64,000 nucleotides of DNA from a virus, in IMG/VR virus record IMGVR_UViG_3300032268_001383, positions 1 to 64,000 of that record. The stretch is one strand, 5' to 3'. The notes under the pieces were generated by a model, which ran no database searches, had not been told where the DNA came from, and saw only the letters and a program-made list of their open reading frames with translations. A program made the translations under genes and the position numbers. This document shows, in pieces, positions 1 to 9,141 of the stretch; position 1 is the stretch's first letter, and every line of letters begins with the position of its first letter.

Positions 1-2193
1 TCTAAGATGGTTGCTGGTGATTCTGCTGAGGCTTCTATTAGACTTGCTGCTGATAATTCATTGGCTACTTTAGTTTCTACTGAAATCTTGGCTGAAAATT
101 CTAAGATGGTTGCTGGTGATTCTTCTGAGGCTTCTATTAGACTTGCAGCTGATAATTCTTTAGCTACTTTGATTTCTGCTGAAGAATCAGCTAGAGTATC
201 TGGTGACGAATCAGTAAACGCTAAAATCTCTACTAACGAATCAAGAGACCTTTCTGTTGAAGCTCGTATCGCAGCTGAAGAAGTTGCAAGAGAGAACGCT
301 GATGATTCATTAGCTACCCTAATTTCTACTGAAATCGATAATGAGCACTCACATCACGTTTCTGCAGAACTTTCATTGACTAACCTAGTTTCAACTGAGA
401 CTTCTACAAGACTTGCTGCTGATAGTTCATTGACTACATCTATTTCAACTGAGGCTTCTACAAGACTATCTGGTGATGTTTCATTAGAAACTAGATTTAC
501 TAATGAAATCTCTAGTGAGGCTTCTACAAGACTTTCTGTTGACACTTCTTTAGCATCACAAATCACTGAAGAGGCATCTATCAGACTTTCTGCTGATAAT
601 TCTCTTTACACTCAAGTTGCTTCTGTTGCTACAAACTTGTCAACTGAAGAATCTGTAAGAGTTGTTGCTGATGCTTCATTGGCTACTCTAATTTCAAATG
701 AAGCTGCATCTTTAGATACTAAACTTTCTACTGGTGACCTTTCATTAGAAACTAAGTTCAGTTCTGATATGTCAGCTGAGACTTCTGCAAGAATCCTTAA
801 CGATGCGTCATTGAATAGTTCAATCTCTACTGAAGGTAGTTTGAGAGTTGTTGCTGATGTGTCATTCACTAATAGACTTTCTGCTGAAGAATCTAACAGA
901 GTTTCTGGTGATGCTTCTTTAGACACTAAACTTTCTAATGAAACTAGCCGTGCTACTGCAGCTGAAGGTTCATTAGATGTTAAAGTTTCAAATGAAACTC
1001 TACGTGCAGAATCTGCTGAATCTTCATTAGCTGATAAAATCTCTGACGAACTTTCAAGAGCTCAAAGTGCAGAAGGTTCATTAGGTTCATCTATTTCTGT
1101 TGAAAAGGGTCGTATTGATGCTATCCTTGATGGTTCTAATGTTGATTTAGATCAATTCGTAGAAGTTGTTAATTTCATTAACAGCATCGACGTAGTAAAC
1201 GATGATACACTATTGTCTATCGAACTTTCACAGAATGCTAGAGTTTCTGCTGAAGAAGCTAACAGATCATCTGCTGACCTTTCTTTAACAACTAGACTTT
1301 CTAACGAAGAATCAACTAGCACTTCTGCTTATGCTTCACTTACTACAAGAGTATCTGGTGAAGAGTCTAACAGAGATTCTGCTGATACTTCACTTGACGT
1401 TAAATTCTCTGGTGAGATTTCTGACGCTAAAGCTTCTGTTGATACTGTAGTTTCAGCTGAAGGTTCATTCAGATTGTCAGCTGACGAATCATTGACTTCA
1501 AGAGTTTCTGCTGAAGAATCTTCAAGAGTTTCTGGTGATGAATCATTAACAACTAGACTTTCTAACGAAGAAGTTACTACACTTTCTCGTGACAACTCTC
1601 TAGCTGCTTACCTTTCTGCTGAAATCTCTACAGAACACGCACATCACGAATCTGCAGAACTTTCATTGACTTCATTGATCAGCACTGAAATCTCAACTGA
1701 GGCTTCTTATAGAGAAGCTATTGATTATGCATTATCTACTCAACTTAGTACCGAAATTACTGATAGAGTCTATGGTGATACTTCATTGGCTGAATTGATT
1801 TCTACTGAAACCTCAACTGAGGCTTCTGCAAGACTTTCTGCTGATGCTTCATTGGCTGAATTGATTTATGCTGAAATCTCTGCAGAACACGCACATCACG
1901 AATCAGTAGAGAACTCAATTGGCGAAAGAATAAATGCATTCAATCCGGGTCAAATGGAAATGACTGTATCACCAGTTGATGGTGATGACACTACAGTGGA
2001 ATTCAATGCTGATACTAAAGACCTCAATGGTGCCTTTGTATTAGTTCTTATGAACGGTCTTGTACAGTTCCTTGGTGTCGACTATACTTTCGATGCTTCA
2101 GGAAATGGAGGTTTAGGTTCAGTAATGTTCCAGATTGCACCAACAACTGGTTCGAAAATTAACTTCATGATTTTAAGATCACCATCACTTTAA
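1..2193 (+). CDS. Repetitive tail-fibre-like protein, 5' end outside window
   Basis: The frame is open from base 1, so the gene is truncated by the window edge; at least 730 codons are visible. Nearly all of it is a degenerate 18-22 residue repeat of the form R-L-S-A-D-x-S-L-x-x-x-[IL]-S-x-E, rich in Ser, Ala, Glu and Asp, which suggests a long trimeric fibre shaft (inference). Three H-x-H-H motifs (346-357, 1636-1647, 1888-1899) interrupt the repeats. The last ~85 residues (from about 1930) are non-repetitive and Gly-rich, like a globular tip or attachment domain. A strong hairpin terminator follows the stop. I cannot tell whether it is a tail, neck or head fibre. Confidence 0.8.
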   Translation, partial: SKMVAGDSAEASIRLAADNSLATLVSTEILAENSKMVAGDSSEASIRLAADNSLATLISAEESARVSGDESVNAKISTNESRDLSVEARIAAEEVARENADDSLATLISTEIDNEHSHHVSAELSLTNLVSTETSTRLAADSSLTTSISTEASTRLSGDVSLETRFTNEISSEASTRLSVDTSLASQITEEASIRLSADNSLYTQVASVATNLSTEESVRVVADASLATLISNEAASLDTKLSTGDLSLETKFSSDMSAETSARILNDASLNSSISTEGSLRVVADVSFTNRLSAEESNRVSGDASLDTKLSNETSRATAAEGSLDVKVSNETLRAESAESSLADKISDELSRAQSAEGSLGSSISVEKGRIDAILDGSNVDLDQFVEVVNFINSIDVVNDDTLLSIELSQNARVSAEEANRSSADLSLTTRLSNEESTSTSAYASLTTRVSGEESNRDSADTSLDVKFSGEISDAKASVDTVVSAEGSFRLSADESLTSRVSAEESSRVSGDESLTTRLSNEEVTTLSRDNSLAAYLSAEISTEHAHHESAELSLTSLISTEISTEASYREAIDYALSTQLSTEITDRVYGDTSLAELISTETSTEASARLSADASLAELIYAEISAEHAHHESVENSIGERINAFNPGQMEMTVSPVDGDDTTVEFNADTKDLNGAFVLVLMNGLVQFLGVDYTFDASGNGGLGSVMFQIAPTTGSKINFMILRSPSL

Positions 2194-2212
2194 TCAGTAT
2201 GGTTTAAATGAT

Positions 2213-2238
2213 AAGGTGAGCTTTTTTAAGCTCACCTT
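2213..2238. terminator. Bidirectional hairpin terminator
   Basis: A perfect 11-bp stem (2213-2223 with 2228-2238) and a 4-nt loop, flanked by T-runs. It lies between the converging fibre gene and the glycosyltransferase gene and can serve both strands. Confidence 0.85.
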
Positions 2239-2246
2239 TTTTTATT

Positions 2247-2999
2247 TTAGTAGTCCCAATGTCCAGCTAGATGACATCTAATATAACCAGGTACTGAAAC
2301 TAAACCACCCAGTTTATATTTTTGTCTTAATTTTCGATTAAACAGGGTATCTTCTGATAATCCCTCTGATTCTCTTCTTATAACATCTTCCCATGAAACA
2401 TCACAACTTCTCCTGTGTGATATAAGAGCTGGTGACATTAATATCTTACCCACCTTAACTCTTGATTGTATCCACTGACTCTCTAATCCCTGAATTTTTA
2501 TCATAGTAGATGGGTCTAATTTCTGGAATGAATCATAGTAGCCATTTGGTTGATTGGCTAATATAAGTTCATTTTCATACCAGGTGTTATTGAATATCCA
2601 TTCTATACCATTAGTGGATTCCCAATATCTTGATAAATTTTCTAAATAATCTGTGAGTATATAATCATCTGAATCCATATAAGTTATAATTTCACCAGAT
2701 GAATTATTTATCCCTATTTGTCTTGGATATCCTCTGTAAAAAATTCCCTCTTCTAATTTTTGATACATCTTTTTTGAATCATCAACCAGGTGAAAAAATT
2801 TTATTCTTGGATTCCCTTTCCAGTTATTTTCCCATTCCACTCTTGTTAAGTCGCAGTTATCTGAAACCAAAACCAATTCAGTATTTTTATTCGTCTGATT
2901 TTCAAAACTTTGAATTGCACGATTCAATTTAAAAAGAGAATCTTTCCTAGAACCGGTATAGTCACCTAGGAAAGATTGCATTATAACACTTATTTTCAA
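2247..2999 (-). CDS. Family 2-type glycosyltransferase
   Basis: GT-A fold glycosyltransferase of about 250 residues, probably transferring a sugar from a nucleotide sugar. The N-terminus KISVIMQSFLGDY is the usual first strand of the family, and the DSDD motif (about residue 110) is the metal and nucleotide-sugar binding DxD site. There is no ATG at the expected start: the frame opens with ATT-TTG after a stop, so TTG at 2999 (or ATT at 3002) is used. It lies 7 nt after the DUF2827-like gene, so the pair may glycosylate a virion component or host surface glycan (inference). Confidence 0.8.
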   Translation of the reverse strand: MKISVIMQSFLGDYTGSRKDSLFKLNRAIQSFENQTNKNTELVLVSDNCDLTRVEWENNWKGNPRIKFFHLVDDSKKMYQKLEEGIFYRGYPRQIGINNSSGEIITYMDSDDYILTDYLENLSRYWESTNGIEWIFNNTWYENELILANQPNGYYDSFQKLDPSTMIKIQGLESQWIQSRVKVGKILMSPALISHRRSCDVSWEDVIRRESEGLSEDTLFNRKLRQKYKLGGLVSVPGYIRCHLAGHWDY

Positions 3000-3006
3000 A
3001 ATTTAA

Positions 3007-4236
3007 TTAATAGTTTTTATATAAATTTGTTTGCCAATCATATTCTAAATTATCTGGATTTCCACCTTTCAAGAGATTAGCAATTAGTTTATCATACATC
3101 TTTATTACATCTTCATTTTCTGCATGATATCTCTGTAATACTAAGTCATTTCTTTCATCATAAGCATCTAAATTCTTATCATGCTCAGTTAGTATATAGT
3201 CAAGTTGTTTAGCTCCCCCTATTGTATCACAAGCTTCATAGTAATAACCTAAGTCTTTACAAAGTGGAGCATTGTGTAGTACTGGATATCCAAGATAGGC
3301 AGCATCTAAATAAAGATAATTCAGTGGATTTAGGAGTTGATGACATATTAGGACATCTAAGTACTGAGTTAGGAAGTAAGCAGTTTGATATCTTGATTCA
3401 GCTGAAACTTTTCCATCCTTGTAAATATCTAATGTTGATATTACAGAGAGGTATTCTTTGTTTTTTGCTACACCCTCTTTTGCGTTTGAAATCATCAGAC
3501 CTGCTATATTATCTTTTCCAATAGATCCTCTATATGATTGTTCTGCAATAAAGGCTGGTATCATAGAAAATTTAACCACATTTATGTTAGGCTCCATTAT
3601 ACCAATCATCTTTTGTTTTTTAGTTGCGTCGTATTTCCAGTTCTTTTTATAATTGCCAGATAAATAACTTTTTTCAACATGTTCTGCACTTTCTCTTAAA
3701 TATCTATCATGCCAAAGAAAAGGAACTGCAAAAGAGTTTGCTCTATAGAGTGTATGGAAGTATCCATAATTTGTATCGTGTTGTTGTGGTACATACCAAA
3801 CTTCATCAAATTCCTTTTCATATTCATAATAGTTTTTACTAACATCTTTGAATAGCATATTCTCTAACGAAATTATATAATTATTTCCACATTTATAGGC
3901 TACCACTTTTTTACTTGGCGATTGACTTTTAAATTTCTTCAATTTCTCATCATGTATTTGGGCACCCATCATAACTATGATGTCCATTTCCATATATCTG
4001 TTATCAAATAATTCAAATTTGAATCCATCTAGATAACTAGGTTTTTTGCTAAAATCTAATTCCGTGGTGTTCAAGATATAAACATCATAATCTTCTTTAG
4101 ATCTTTTTAACATATCTGCGAAGAATAGGACGTTTTGCTTCATACCATTTGACCAAATAGATTCAGTATTTGATTTTAGTGCCAAGGTAATACCAATTTT
4201 AAGCTTGGTGGAAGGTTTTTTAATTTTCGTTTTCAT
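3007..4236 (-). CDS. DUF2827-like putative glycosyltransferase
   Basis: The N-terminal stretch KIGITL...ESIWSNGMKQNV and the GT-B-like alternation of strands and helices recall the DUF2827 family, which is often found with glycan genes; assignment is from memory of the family pattern. I place the start at the ATG at 4236 because it overlaps the J-domain gene by 4 nt (ATGA); a longer open frame to 4308 would overlap that gene by 76 nt and adds an Arg/Lys-rich segment. It is followed by the family 2 glycosyltransferase, so a two-enzyme glycosylation cassette is likely. Confidence 0.6.
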   Translation of the reverse strand: MKTKIKKPSTKLKIGITLALKSNTESIWSNGMKQNVLFFADMLKRSKEDYDVYILNTTELDFSKKPSYLDGFKFELFDNRYMEMDIIVMMGAQIHDEKLKKFKSQSPSKKVVAYKCGNNYIISLENMLFKDVSKNYYEYEKEFDEVWYVPQQHDTNYGYFHTLYRANSFAVPFLWHDRYLRESAEHVEKSYLSGNYKKNWKYDATKKQKMIGIMEPNINVVKFSMIPAFIAEQSYRGSIGKDNIAGLMISNAKEGVAKNKEYLSVISTLDIYKDGKVSAESRYQTAYFLTQYLDVLICHQLLNPLNYLYLDAAYLGYPVLHNAPLCKDLGYYYEACDTIGGAKQLDYILTEHDKNLDAYDERNDLVLQRYHAENEDVIKMYDKLIANLLKGGNPDNLEYDWQTNLYKNY

Positions 4237-4805
4237 GAGTGTTGTTGTATATACATTTTTATTATCTTTTCTTTCTCTTCTTCTGTTTCTGCGTTTACCC
4301 AAAGCCAAAGAAAAGTGCCCTCAATTTTTACTAAATTAGTTTTTCTCTTTTCTAAATCTCTCTTAAGTAAACCTAAGTCTTCTTCATCAAGTGAGAATTC
4401 GAGTAGAAGTTTATTAGAAATTTTTATTAAAGACATTAGGTCATTTTTCTCGTAGGCAAATTTTGCTTCTACATATAATTCATTCAAGGTCTTATCATTC
4501 GATTTATCTGGATGACATAGCTTACTTATCTCTTTATAGATTTTCTTTATCTTAGCCTTTTCACTTTCGCTGATTTCATTTACCTCTGATTCTTCACTTT
4601 CTATATTATCTGTTGGCGGTGGTGGGGTGGCTTCACTTTGATTTGTCTTTTGAAAGAATTCTGGAGAGATATCTCTTAGGTGTTTATTGAATTTGGGTCT
4701 ATAATTACTAACAAATTCCTTAGAGTAATTCTCATCCATTTCAATTAATTCGATTTCCAGAATCAATTTTTTAAGTTCAAGACTTTTAAGTTTTTCCATA
4801 TTCAT
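4233..4805 (-). CDS. J-domain (DnaJ-like) co-chaperone
   Basis: The 190-residue protein has an N-terminal helical region (1-50), a Pro/Glu-rich linker (about 58-80) and a J-domain-like helical hairpin with an HPD motif at 98-100, the residues that stimulate DnaK ATPase. No zinc-finger or substrate-binding domain is visible, so it is a minimal J-protein. The ATG at 4805 is preceded by TTTGAATATATAATG, close to the candidate phage promoter box. A second, different J-protein lies at 45408. Its placement next to tail-type genes could mean help with virion assembly (inference). Confidence 0.65.
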   Translation of the reverse strand: MNMEKLKSLELKKLILEIELIEMDENYSKEFVSNYRPKFNKHLRDISPEFFQKTNQSEATPPPPTDNIESEESEVNEISESEKAKIKKIYKEISKLCHPDKSNDKTLNELYVEAKFAYEKNDLMSLIKISNKLLLEFSLDEEDLGLLKRDLEKRKTNLVKIEGTFLWLWVNAETEEEKEKIIKMYIQQHS

Positions 4806-4876
4806 TATATATTCAAATCGGAGTTTGATAGAATTACGAATATCGAAATTTTAAAAAAAAACGAAGCATAATTTTT

Positions 4877-5386
4877 TTAAATTATTTGAATAATTTGTGG
4901 TACGGTATCTGTTTCAAGTACCTTAGATTTATCCAAAATAAATTCAACATCTATAAAATTAAATTTGAAAGTGACAGTGAATTCTTTTGAATTAGTTTTT
5001 TGTTGAGAGTAATCAAATGTGTTATCGCTCAACGAAATTGCAATTATTTCAAAAAATTTAATTCGATAAATTGCATCTCTCCAAATATCAACTGCTGTTA
5101 ATAGAAAGGGGTTTATATATAAATTTACTACATCAAGATAGTGTTTACTGAAAATATCATAGGCCAACCAATAATTTAAATCTGAGTCAACAGATCTGAA
5201 TGTTACTGTAAATTCATGTGATGTAACTATATCCTGTACATTCTTCGAAGGTTTATAGGCCCTTACCTTACCTCTGATTAGATTTTGTTCAGGGGTATCA
5301 ATTGAAATACCTGGAAAGCTTACTGATTTTATAGTAGAATTTAGATAGTCTAACACAGTGTCATATTGAACCCAATTTTTTTCCAA
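4877..5386 (-). CDS. Putative tail-tube-like structural protein, start unresolved
   Basis: A 169-residue beta-rich protein. The N-terminal segment with V-S-F-P-G-I and the closing pattern KEFTVTFKFNF recall T4 gp19-type tail-tube proteins, which end with a similar strand; similarity is weak. The start given is a TTG at 5386, but the frame stays open upstream to 5485 and encodes a natural-looking peptide (…QFVFNLPSDFIPQQILN…) that contains no ATG, GTG or TTG. The true start may therefore be a rare codon such as the ATC at 5474-5476. It lies downstream of a large structural gene in the same operon. Confidence 0.5.
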   Translation of the reverse strand: MEKNWVQYDTVLDYLNSTIKSVSFPGISIDTPEQNLIRGKVRAYKPSKNVQDIVTSHEFTVTFRSVDSDLNYWLAYDIFSKHYLDVVNLYINPFLLTAVDIWRDAIYRIKFFEIIAISLSDNTFDYSQQKTNSKEFTVTFKFNFIDVEFILDKSKVLETDTVPQIIQII

Positions 5387-5536
5387 AATTGGCTTATAGG
5401 TATTTAATATCTGCTGTGGTATGAAATCTGATGGTAGATTAAATACAAACTGTGAGGATTGACTAGATAAACGGATAAACTTTGATTAATTTTTTTTTAC
5501 TGATTTATTCAGTTCTATTTTATTATATATTTAATT

Positions 5537-7729
5537 TTATTGGACATCTAAAAATGATGTTTGTATTGATTCTAATTTTTCTTTATCAGCAGGTGTTTTT
5601 ATATATTTAGATTTTAATTTATCTTCCAGTGTATTCAATTTATCCAAAAATTTATTAAATGAATATAGTCCATCTGATTTAAATGATAATTGATTTGGTA
5701 AACTTACCAAGACAAGCGTTTCTTTAAGTTGTAGATTTGTCCAAAGGTATCCATTAATAATCAAATTTGATTTTGAATCAATTGTATACGTTTTATTTCT
5801 AATCTTTGTACTCGACTCTACAGACGTTGAATTATCCCTCTGTGTAGAAGCCGTAAGTCCAGTCGTTGATGATGTCCTAGTTCTTGTGGCTATTGCTGTT
5901 TGTTGTTCAGATAATTCTGGGTCTGGAATAATTCTTGACTCTGTATTAATACTTTCTGACTGAGCCAGAGAAGCTTTATTTTTAAGATTGGTTATATTTT
6001 CAATTGTATCAAAAATTGTAAATATACCAGAATATATCACAACTGTTCCACTGTCTGTTGTGCTAGTAACATAAAAGACGTTGAATCCTGTTTGGTATAT
6101 TTTTTTAATATCCGACATTTTAGAGGCAGGAATCTTGAATACTACTACCCCATTAGCTAAATCTACTTCATTTGAGCCAAAATATAAAGTCGTTTCAAAG
6201 CTAATTTTATCGTTTTTCATGACTAATTTTATTTCACCCATGCCTGTTAAGTCCATATATGAAGGGGCTGCTACAATTTGATTGGGTGCCCTTAGCGTTG
6301 ATGCTGTTGTGGGTTGAGTTACATCTTGAGCGATTTTGAACTGCAAAACATTATCAAAGGGTTGTAGAATGATTTCCAATTTACCAAGTCCATAGAATGT
6401 GTTCTTTCCAACAATTACATTGTCGCTTTTAGCAACAACACTAAACATATTAGTTAGTACAGCATAATTAACTCTAACTACTTCAACTTTAATTTGGCTA
6501 TTTTGTAAATTGTCTAGGGTAGTGGTTGGTTCAGTTGTTGGTTTGCCTTTATTAATTCTCTGTTTTGAATTACCAAAAATACCTGCGCCCTCAGCTGACT
6601 TTATGTTATAGATCTTTGGCTTAGCAGCATTAGCAATATTAATCTTTGTTAAGTTAAGGCTATATTTTGCCACCTCATCTTGTAATAATCCATAAGAGGA
6701 TTTTCTGTATATAGATGAGTTATCTACAGCATCTATCATATTCATTTCGACATCAATAATTGCTGTTGTTGTCGAGAATTTTATTATAGGTCGATATTCA
6801 ACTTTTTCATTAAAATTATCGGTGATTGTGATTGTAAAAGATTTACCTCTAATATTTTGTTCATAGAGTGTTACTGTGTAATTGACATAATACCTATTGC
6901 CATTTGAAATGGATGATTGTATAAAGTTATCAAATTGGTTGATATCACCATTAAAAGTACCAAATATTTCAAAATAATCCCCAAAACTGGACGCTTCAAT
7001 TTTAACACCTATATTCTCGAAGTCCGGTGCTTGTGGCACACTTGTACTTGTCTTAGCTGTAAGATTATAAGTTGTTACTCCATTTACAGCTCTTTTTTGT
7101 GTTATAAAATGAAAGTCAATGAATACGGGTGATGTTTGACTTAAACCAAATCCATTAGTTAGATTAGCATTAATAGAATTTGTCTTGGTACCTGTACCCA
7201 CTCTTTGTCTTGAAACTGTATAGGCAGATGGTACTAAAATCTGAATATTTTTACCCCAAAGTTTTTCTTGTAGGTAAAAAGGCGGTGAGGTATAATTCAA
7301 TAAATATGCCTGGCTTATGTTAGATGTATCAAAAAAGAAACTTGATAGTGTATAGGGTACTTTATTGATAAAGTCAAACGTGTATATCTTTACATAAAAT
7401 CCTAAATATTCCCCGAAAGTATAATTTATAGGTAGATGAACTTTAAGTGTGTCGTGTCTAACCGGAAAACCAGATGAGTAATCTTTTAGTTGTAAGAAAC
7501 CATAAGTGTCTGTGTTCAATAATCCATAATTATTTGTGACTGGATCTAACTGAATTAGCTGATTCCCGGGTTCATTGTTTGTAATAGATGATGAAGCAGA
7601 TAGGTATGAAAGTGAATTATCTCTTAGGTTTTGTAATATTTTATAAGATTCACTTATATTGTTACCATCGTCATAAATATATTCTAATAATATGTCTTTA
7701 TTGGGCTTTACATATTTCGAAACTCTCAT
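5537..7729 (-). CDS. Large virion-type structural protein, unknown
   Basis: A 730-residue Asn/Ser/Thr-rich, beta-strand-rich protein without signal peptide or membrane segment. I recognise no family. A Ser/Thr-rich low-complexity stretch lies around residues 620-650 and the C-terminal ~60 residues are helical and Lys-rich. Position upstream of a tail-tube-like gene and composition similar to the other large virion proteins of this window suggest a tail or baseplate component. The ATG at 7729 is preceded by TTTTTTATATATAAAATAAA, a variant of the candidate phage promoter box. Confidence 0.6.
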   Translation of the reverse strand: MRVSKYVKPNKDILLEYIYDDGNNISESYKILQNLRDNSLSYLSASSSITNNEPGNQLIQLDPVTNNYGLLNTDTYGFLQLKDYSSGFPVRHDTLKVHLPINYTFGEYLGFYVKIYTFDFINKVPYTLSSFFFDTSNISQAYLLNYTSPPFYLQEKLWGKNIQILVPSAYTVSRQRVGTGTKTNSINANLTNGFGLSQTSPVFIDFHFITQKRAVNGVTTYNLTAKTSTSVPQAPDFENIGVKIEASSFGDYFEIFGTFNGDINQFDNFIQSSISNGNRYYVNYTVTLYEQNIRGKSFTITITDNFNEKVEYRPIIKFSTTTAIIDVEMNMIDAVDNSSIYRKSSYGLLQDEVAKYSLNLTKINIANAAKPKIYNIKSAEGAGIFGNSKQRINKGKPTTEPTTTLDNLQNSQIKVEVVRVNYAVLTNMFSVVAKSDNVIVGKNTFYGLGKLEIILQPFDNVLQFKIAQDVTQPTTASTLRAPNQIVAAPSYMDLTGMGEIKLVMKNDKISFETTLYFGSNEVDLANGVVVFKIPASKMSDIKKIYQTGFNVFYVTSTTDSGTVVIYSGIFTIFDTIENITNLKNKASLAQSESINTESRIIPDPELSEQQTAIATRTRTSSTTGLTASTQRDNSTSVESSTKIRNKTYTIDSKSNLIINGYLWTNLQLKETLVLVSLPNQLSFKSDGLYSFNKFLDKLNTLEDKLKSKYIKTPADKEKLESIQTSFLDVQ

Positions 7730-7759
7730 TCTGTAAAAAAAATTTATTTTATATATAAA

Positions 7760-7791
7760 AAATAAACCCTCTTCATTGAGAGGGTTTATTT
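7760..7791 (-). terminator. Hairpin terminator
   Basis: A perfect 13-bp stem (7760-7772 with 7779-7791) and a 6-nt loop. It begins 6 nt beyond the stop of the coiled-coil gene on the minus strand and ends in an A/T-rich run. Confidence 0.8.
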
Positions 7792-7796
7792 AGTAT

Positions 7797-8189
7797 TTAG
7801 TTTTGTAAGTTGGAATGAATCTGATTTACAATTTCATCATCTGATAATTCAGGATAACGATCTTTGATAGTCTTATATAAATTTTCCTCATCCTTTTTGA
7901 GTTTCTCCATTTCTTTGTTAATATTGGATACCTTTCTCTGTAGTTTTTTTTCTTCAGACTCAATTTCTTCTATACTTTTAATTAGTTCTTCAGAAACAAC
8001 TCTAATGTCATCTTTGTTTTTAATGTTTTTTACTTTATTCTTGTTATACTCCTCCAATTCTACGATTTTTTTTTTCAAAAAATTCATAATATTTCTGATA
8101 TCATCCTGATATTTTGATAGTTCAACATTAAGTTTCAAAAAATTTCTTCTGATGAGTTGAGCGCTTTGAATTATTTGAATGTCAATCAT
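7797..8189 (-). CDS. Coiled-coil protein of unknown function
   Basis: A 130-residue charged helical protein, with long Lys/Glu heptad-like segments over residues 25-110 indicating a coiled coil. No catalytic motif is visible. Its start overlaps the end of the upstream 291-residue gene by 8 nt, so the two are probably translated together and may form a complex. Confidence 0.6.
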   Translation of the reverse strand: MIDIQIIQSAQLIRRNFLKLNVELSKYQDDIRNIMNFLKKKIVELEEYNKNKVKNIKNKDDIRVVSEELIKSIEEIESEEKKLQRKVSNINKEMEKLKKDEENLYKTIKDRYPELSDDEIVNQIHSNLQN

Positions 8190-9057
8190 TTGTATTTAGT
8201 GTTTTTTTTGTTCTTGTTCTTCTTGGACTTTTTGCTGGTTTTGCAGTGTCTTTGATTTTTTCGGAAAATTTCTCATCATAAACTATTTTTTTGATTTCAC
8301 TCACTATTTTATCCCTAATAATGCTGGGATTTTGAAGTATACCATTCGTGAATTCATCAGCTAAAAATTCTATGATAGAGGTATTATAGGAGTCTTCCAT
8401 CATTTCTATAAAATCTGCTCTTGGTATTTTATCCTCAATATCAAAGTTTACTTTGAAGTCAGTGTTCCTTTTGACATTCTTAAACATAGAAATAATTGGA
8501 TCGAATTCTTGATTTAGATTCGGATTAACCCCTTGTTTAATATCATCCGTTTCATAATTTTTTCTAGCTTCTACTCTTATAATATTTTCTTCGTCAACTT
8601 CTACACTTGGTTCTTTTAGAAGTGATTCAAACTTTTCTATTTGCTTTTGAGCTTCAATCTGAGAATTATTTAATTGTGCCTTTTGATTTTTTATACCATA
8701 CTTTCTCATCAATTCTTCTTTCTCTACTTCTGGATCAGATGGTAGAATCGCTAAGTCCTCGAATTCGGGTCTAAAAGTTGGATCCTGAATAGACTCATTT
8801 ACAAGTTTTTTTTCTTCAGCTGTCATCTTTGATAGGACATCATCTGGTATTTGTCTTATTTTTTGTGCAAATGTTTGGAGCAATGATTGATTTCTGAAGA
8901 AGTCCGATGGATCGATGTATTCTTCATAGTAGGATTTATTCATCAATTTAGTTGCGCTTAATTTTGAATTATCATCCAAAATTATGATATCTTCAAACAT
9001 ATCTTTTACTTCAACTACTCTGCCATTTAATAGGTTCGTAAATTTTTTTCCAATCAT
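8182..9057 (-). CDS. Unknown protein with basic C-terminal tail
   Basis: A 291-residue protein, mostly helical and acidic in the middle, ending in a Lys/Arg/Pro-rich tail (about 270-288) that could bind nucleic acid. I recognise no family. It is the first gene of a two-gene unit with the coiled-coil gene. The ATG at 9057 follows an AT-rich TATATAATATAAAATA stretch. Its position beside the gp32-like gene could point to DNA metabolism or head/tail assembly. Confidence 0.55.
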   Translation of the reverse strand: MIGKKFTNLLNGRVVEVKDMFEDIIILDDNSKLSATKLMNKSYYEEYIDPSDFFRNQSLLQTFAQKIRQIPDDVLSKMTAEEKKLVNESIQDPTFRPEFEDLAILPSDPEVEKEELMRKYGIKNQKAQLNNSQIEAQKQIEKFESLLKEPSVEVDEENIIRVEARKNYETDDIKQGVNPNLNQEFDPIISMFKNVKRNTDFKVNFDIEDKIPRADFIEMMEDSYNTSIIEFLADEFTNGILQNPSIIRDKIVSEIKKIVYDEKFSEKIKDTAKPAKSPRRTRTKKTLNTND

Positions 9058-9098
9058 TATTTTTTTTTATTTTATATTATATATCATTTCTGATGTTT

Positions 9099-9131
9099 AA
9101 AAAAACTCACCTTATTGAGGTGAGTTTTTTT
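9099..9131 (-). terminator. Hairpin terminator after the ssDNA-binding gene
   Basis: A 14-bp stem (9099-9112 with 9118-9131) and a 5-nt loop, with an A-run on one side and a T-run on the other. It sits 10 nt past the stop of the gp32-like gene on the minus strand and isolates it from the next unit. Confidence 0.85.
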
Positions 9132-9141
9132 AGAAATTAAA

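Noticed and set aside
354-1595. Three minus-strand open frames inside the fibre gene (354-566, 612-926, 1329-1595)
   Set aside because: They are antisense shadows of the repeated plus-strand codons, Ser/Glu/Val-rich with no independent start signal; the repeats keep the other frame open by chance.
5481-5536. A small intron separating an upstream start from the 4877 tail gene
   Set aside because: The gap is under 60 bases with no splice or intron core features; a rare start codon or base error is simpler.
9061-9098. Shine-Dalgarno sites
   Set aside because: Upstream regions are A/T runs with few purine-rich boxes at proper spacing; the absence fits a Bacteroidetes host, so I did not annotate ribosome binding sites.
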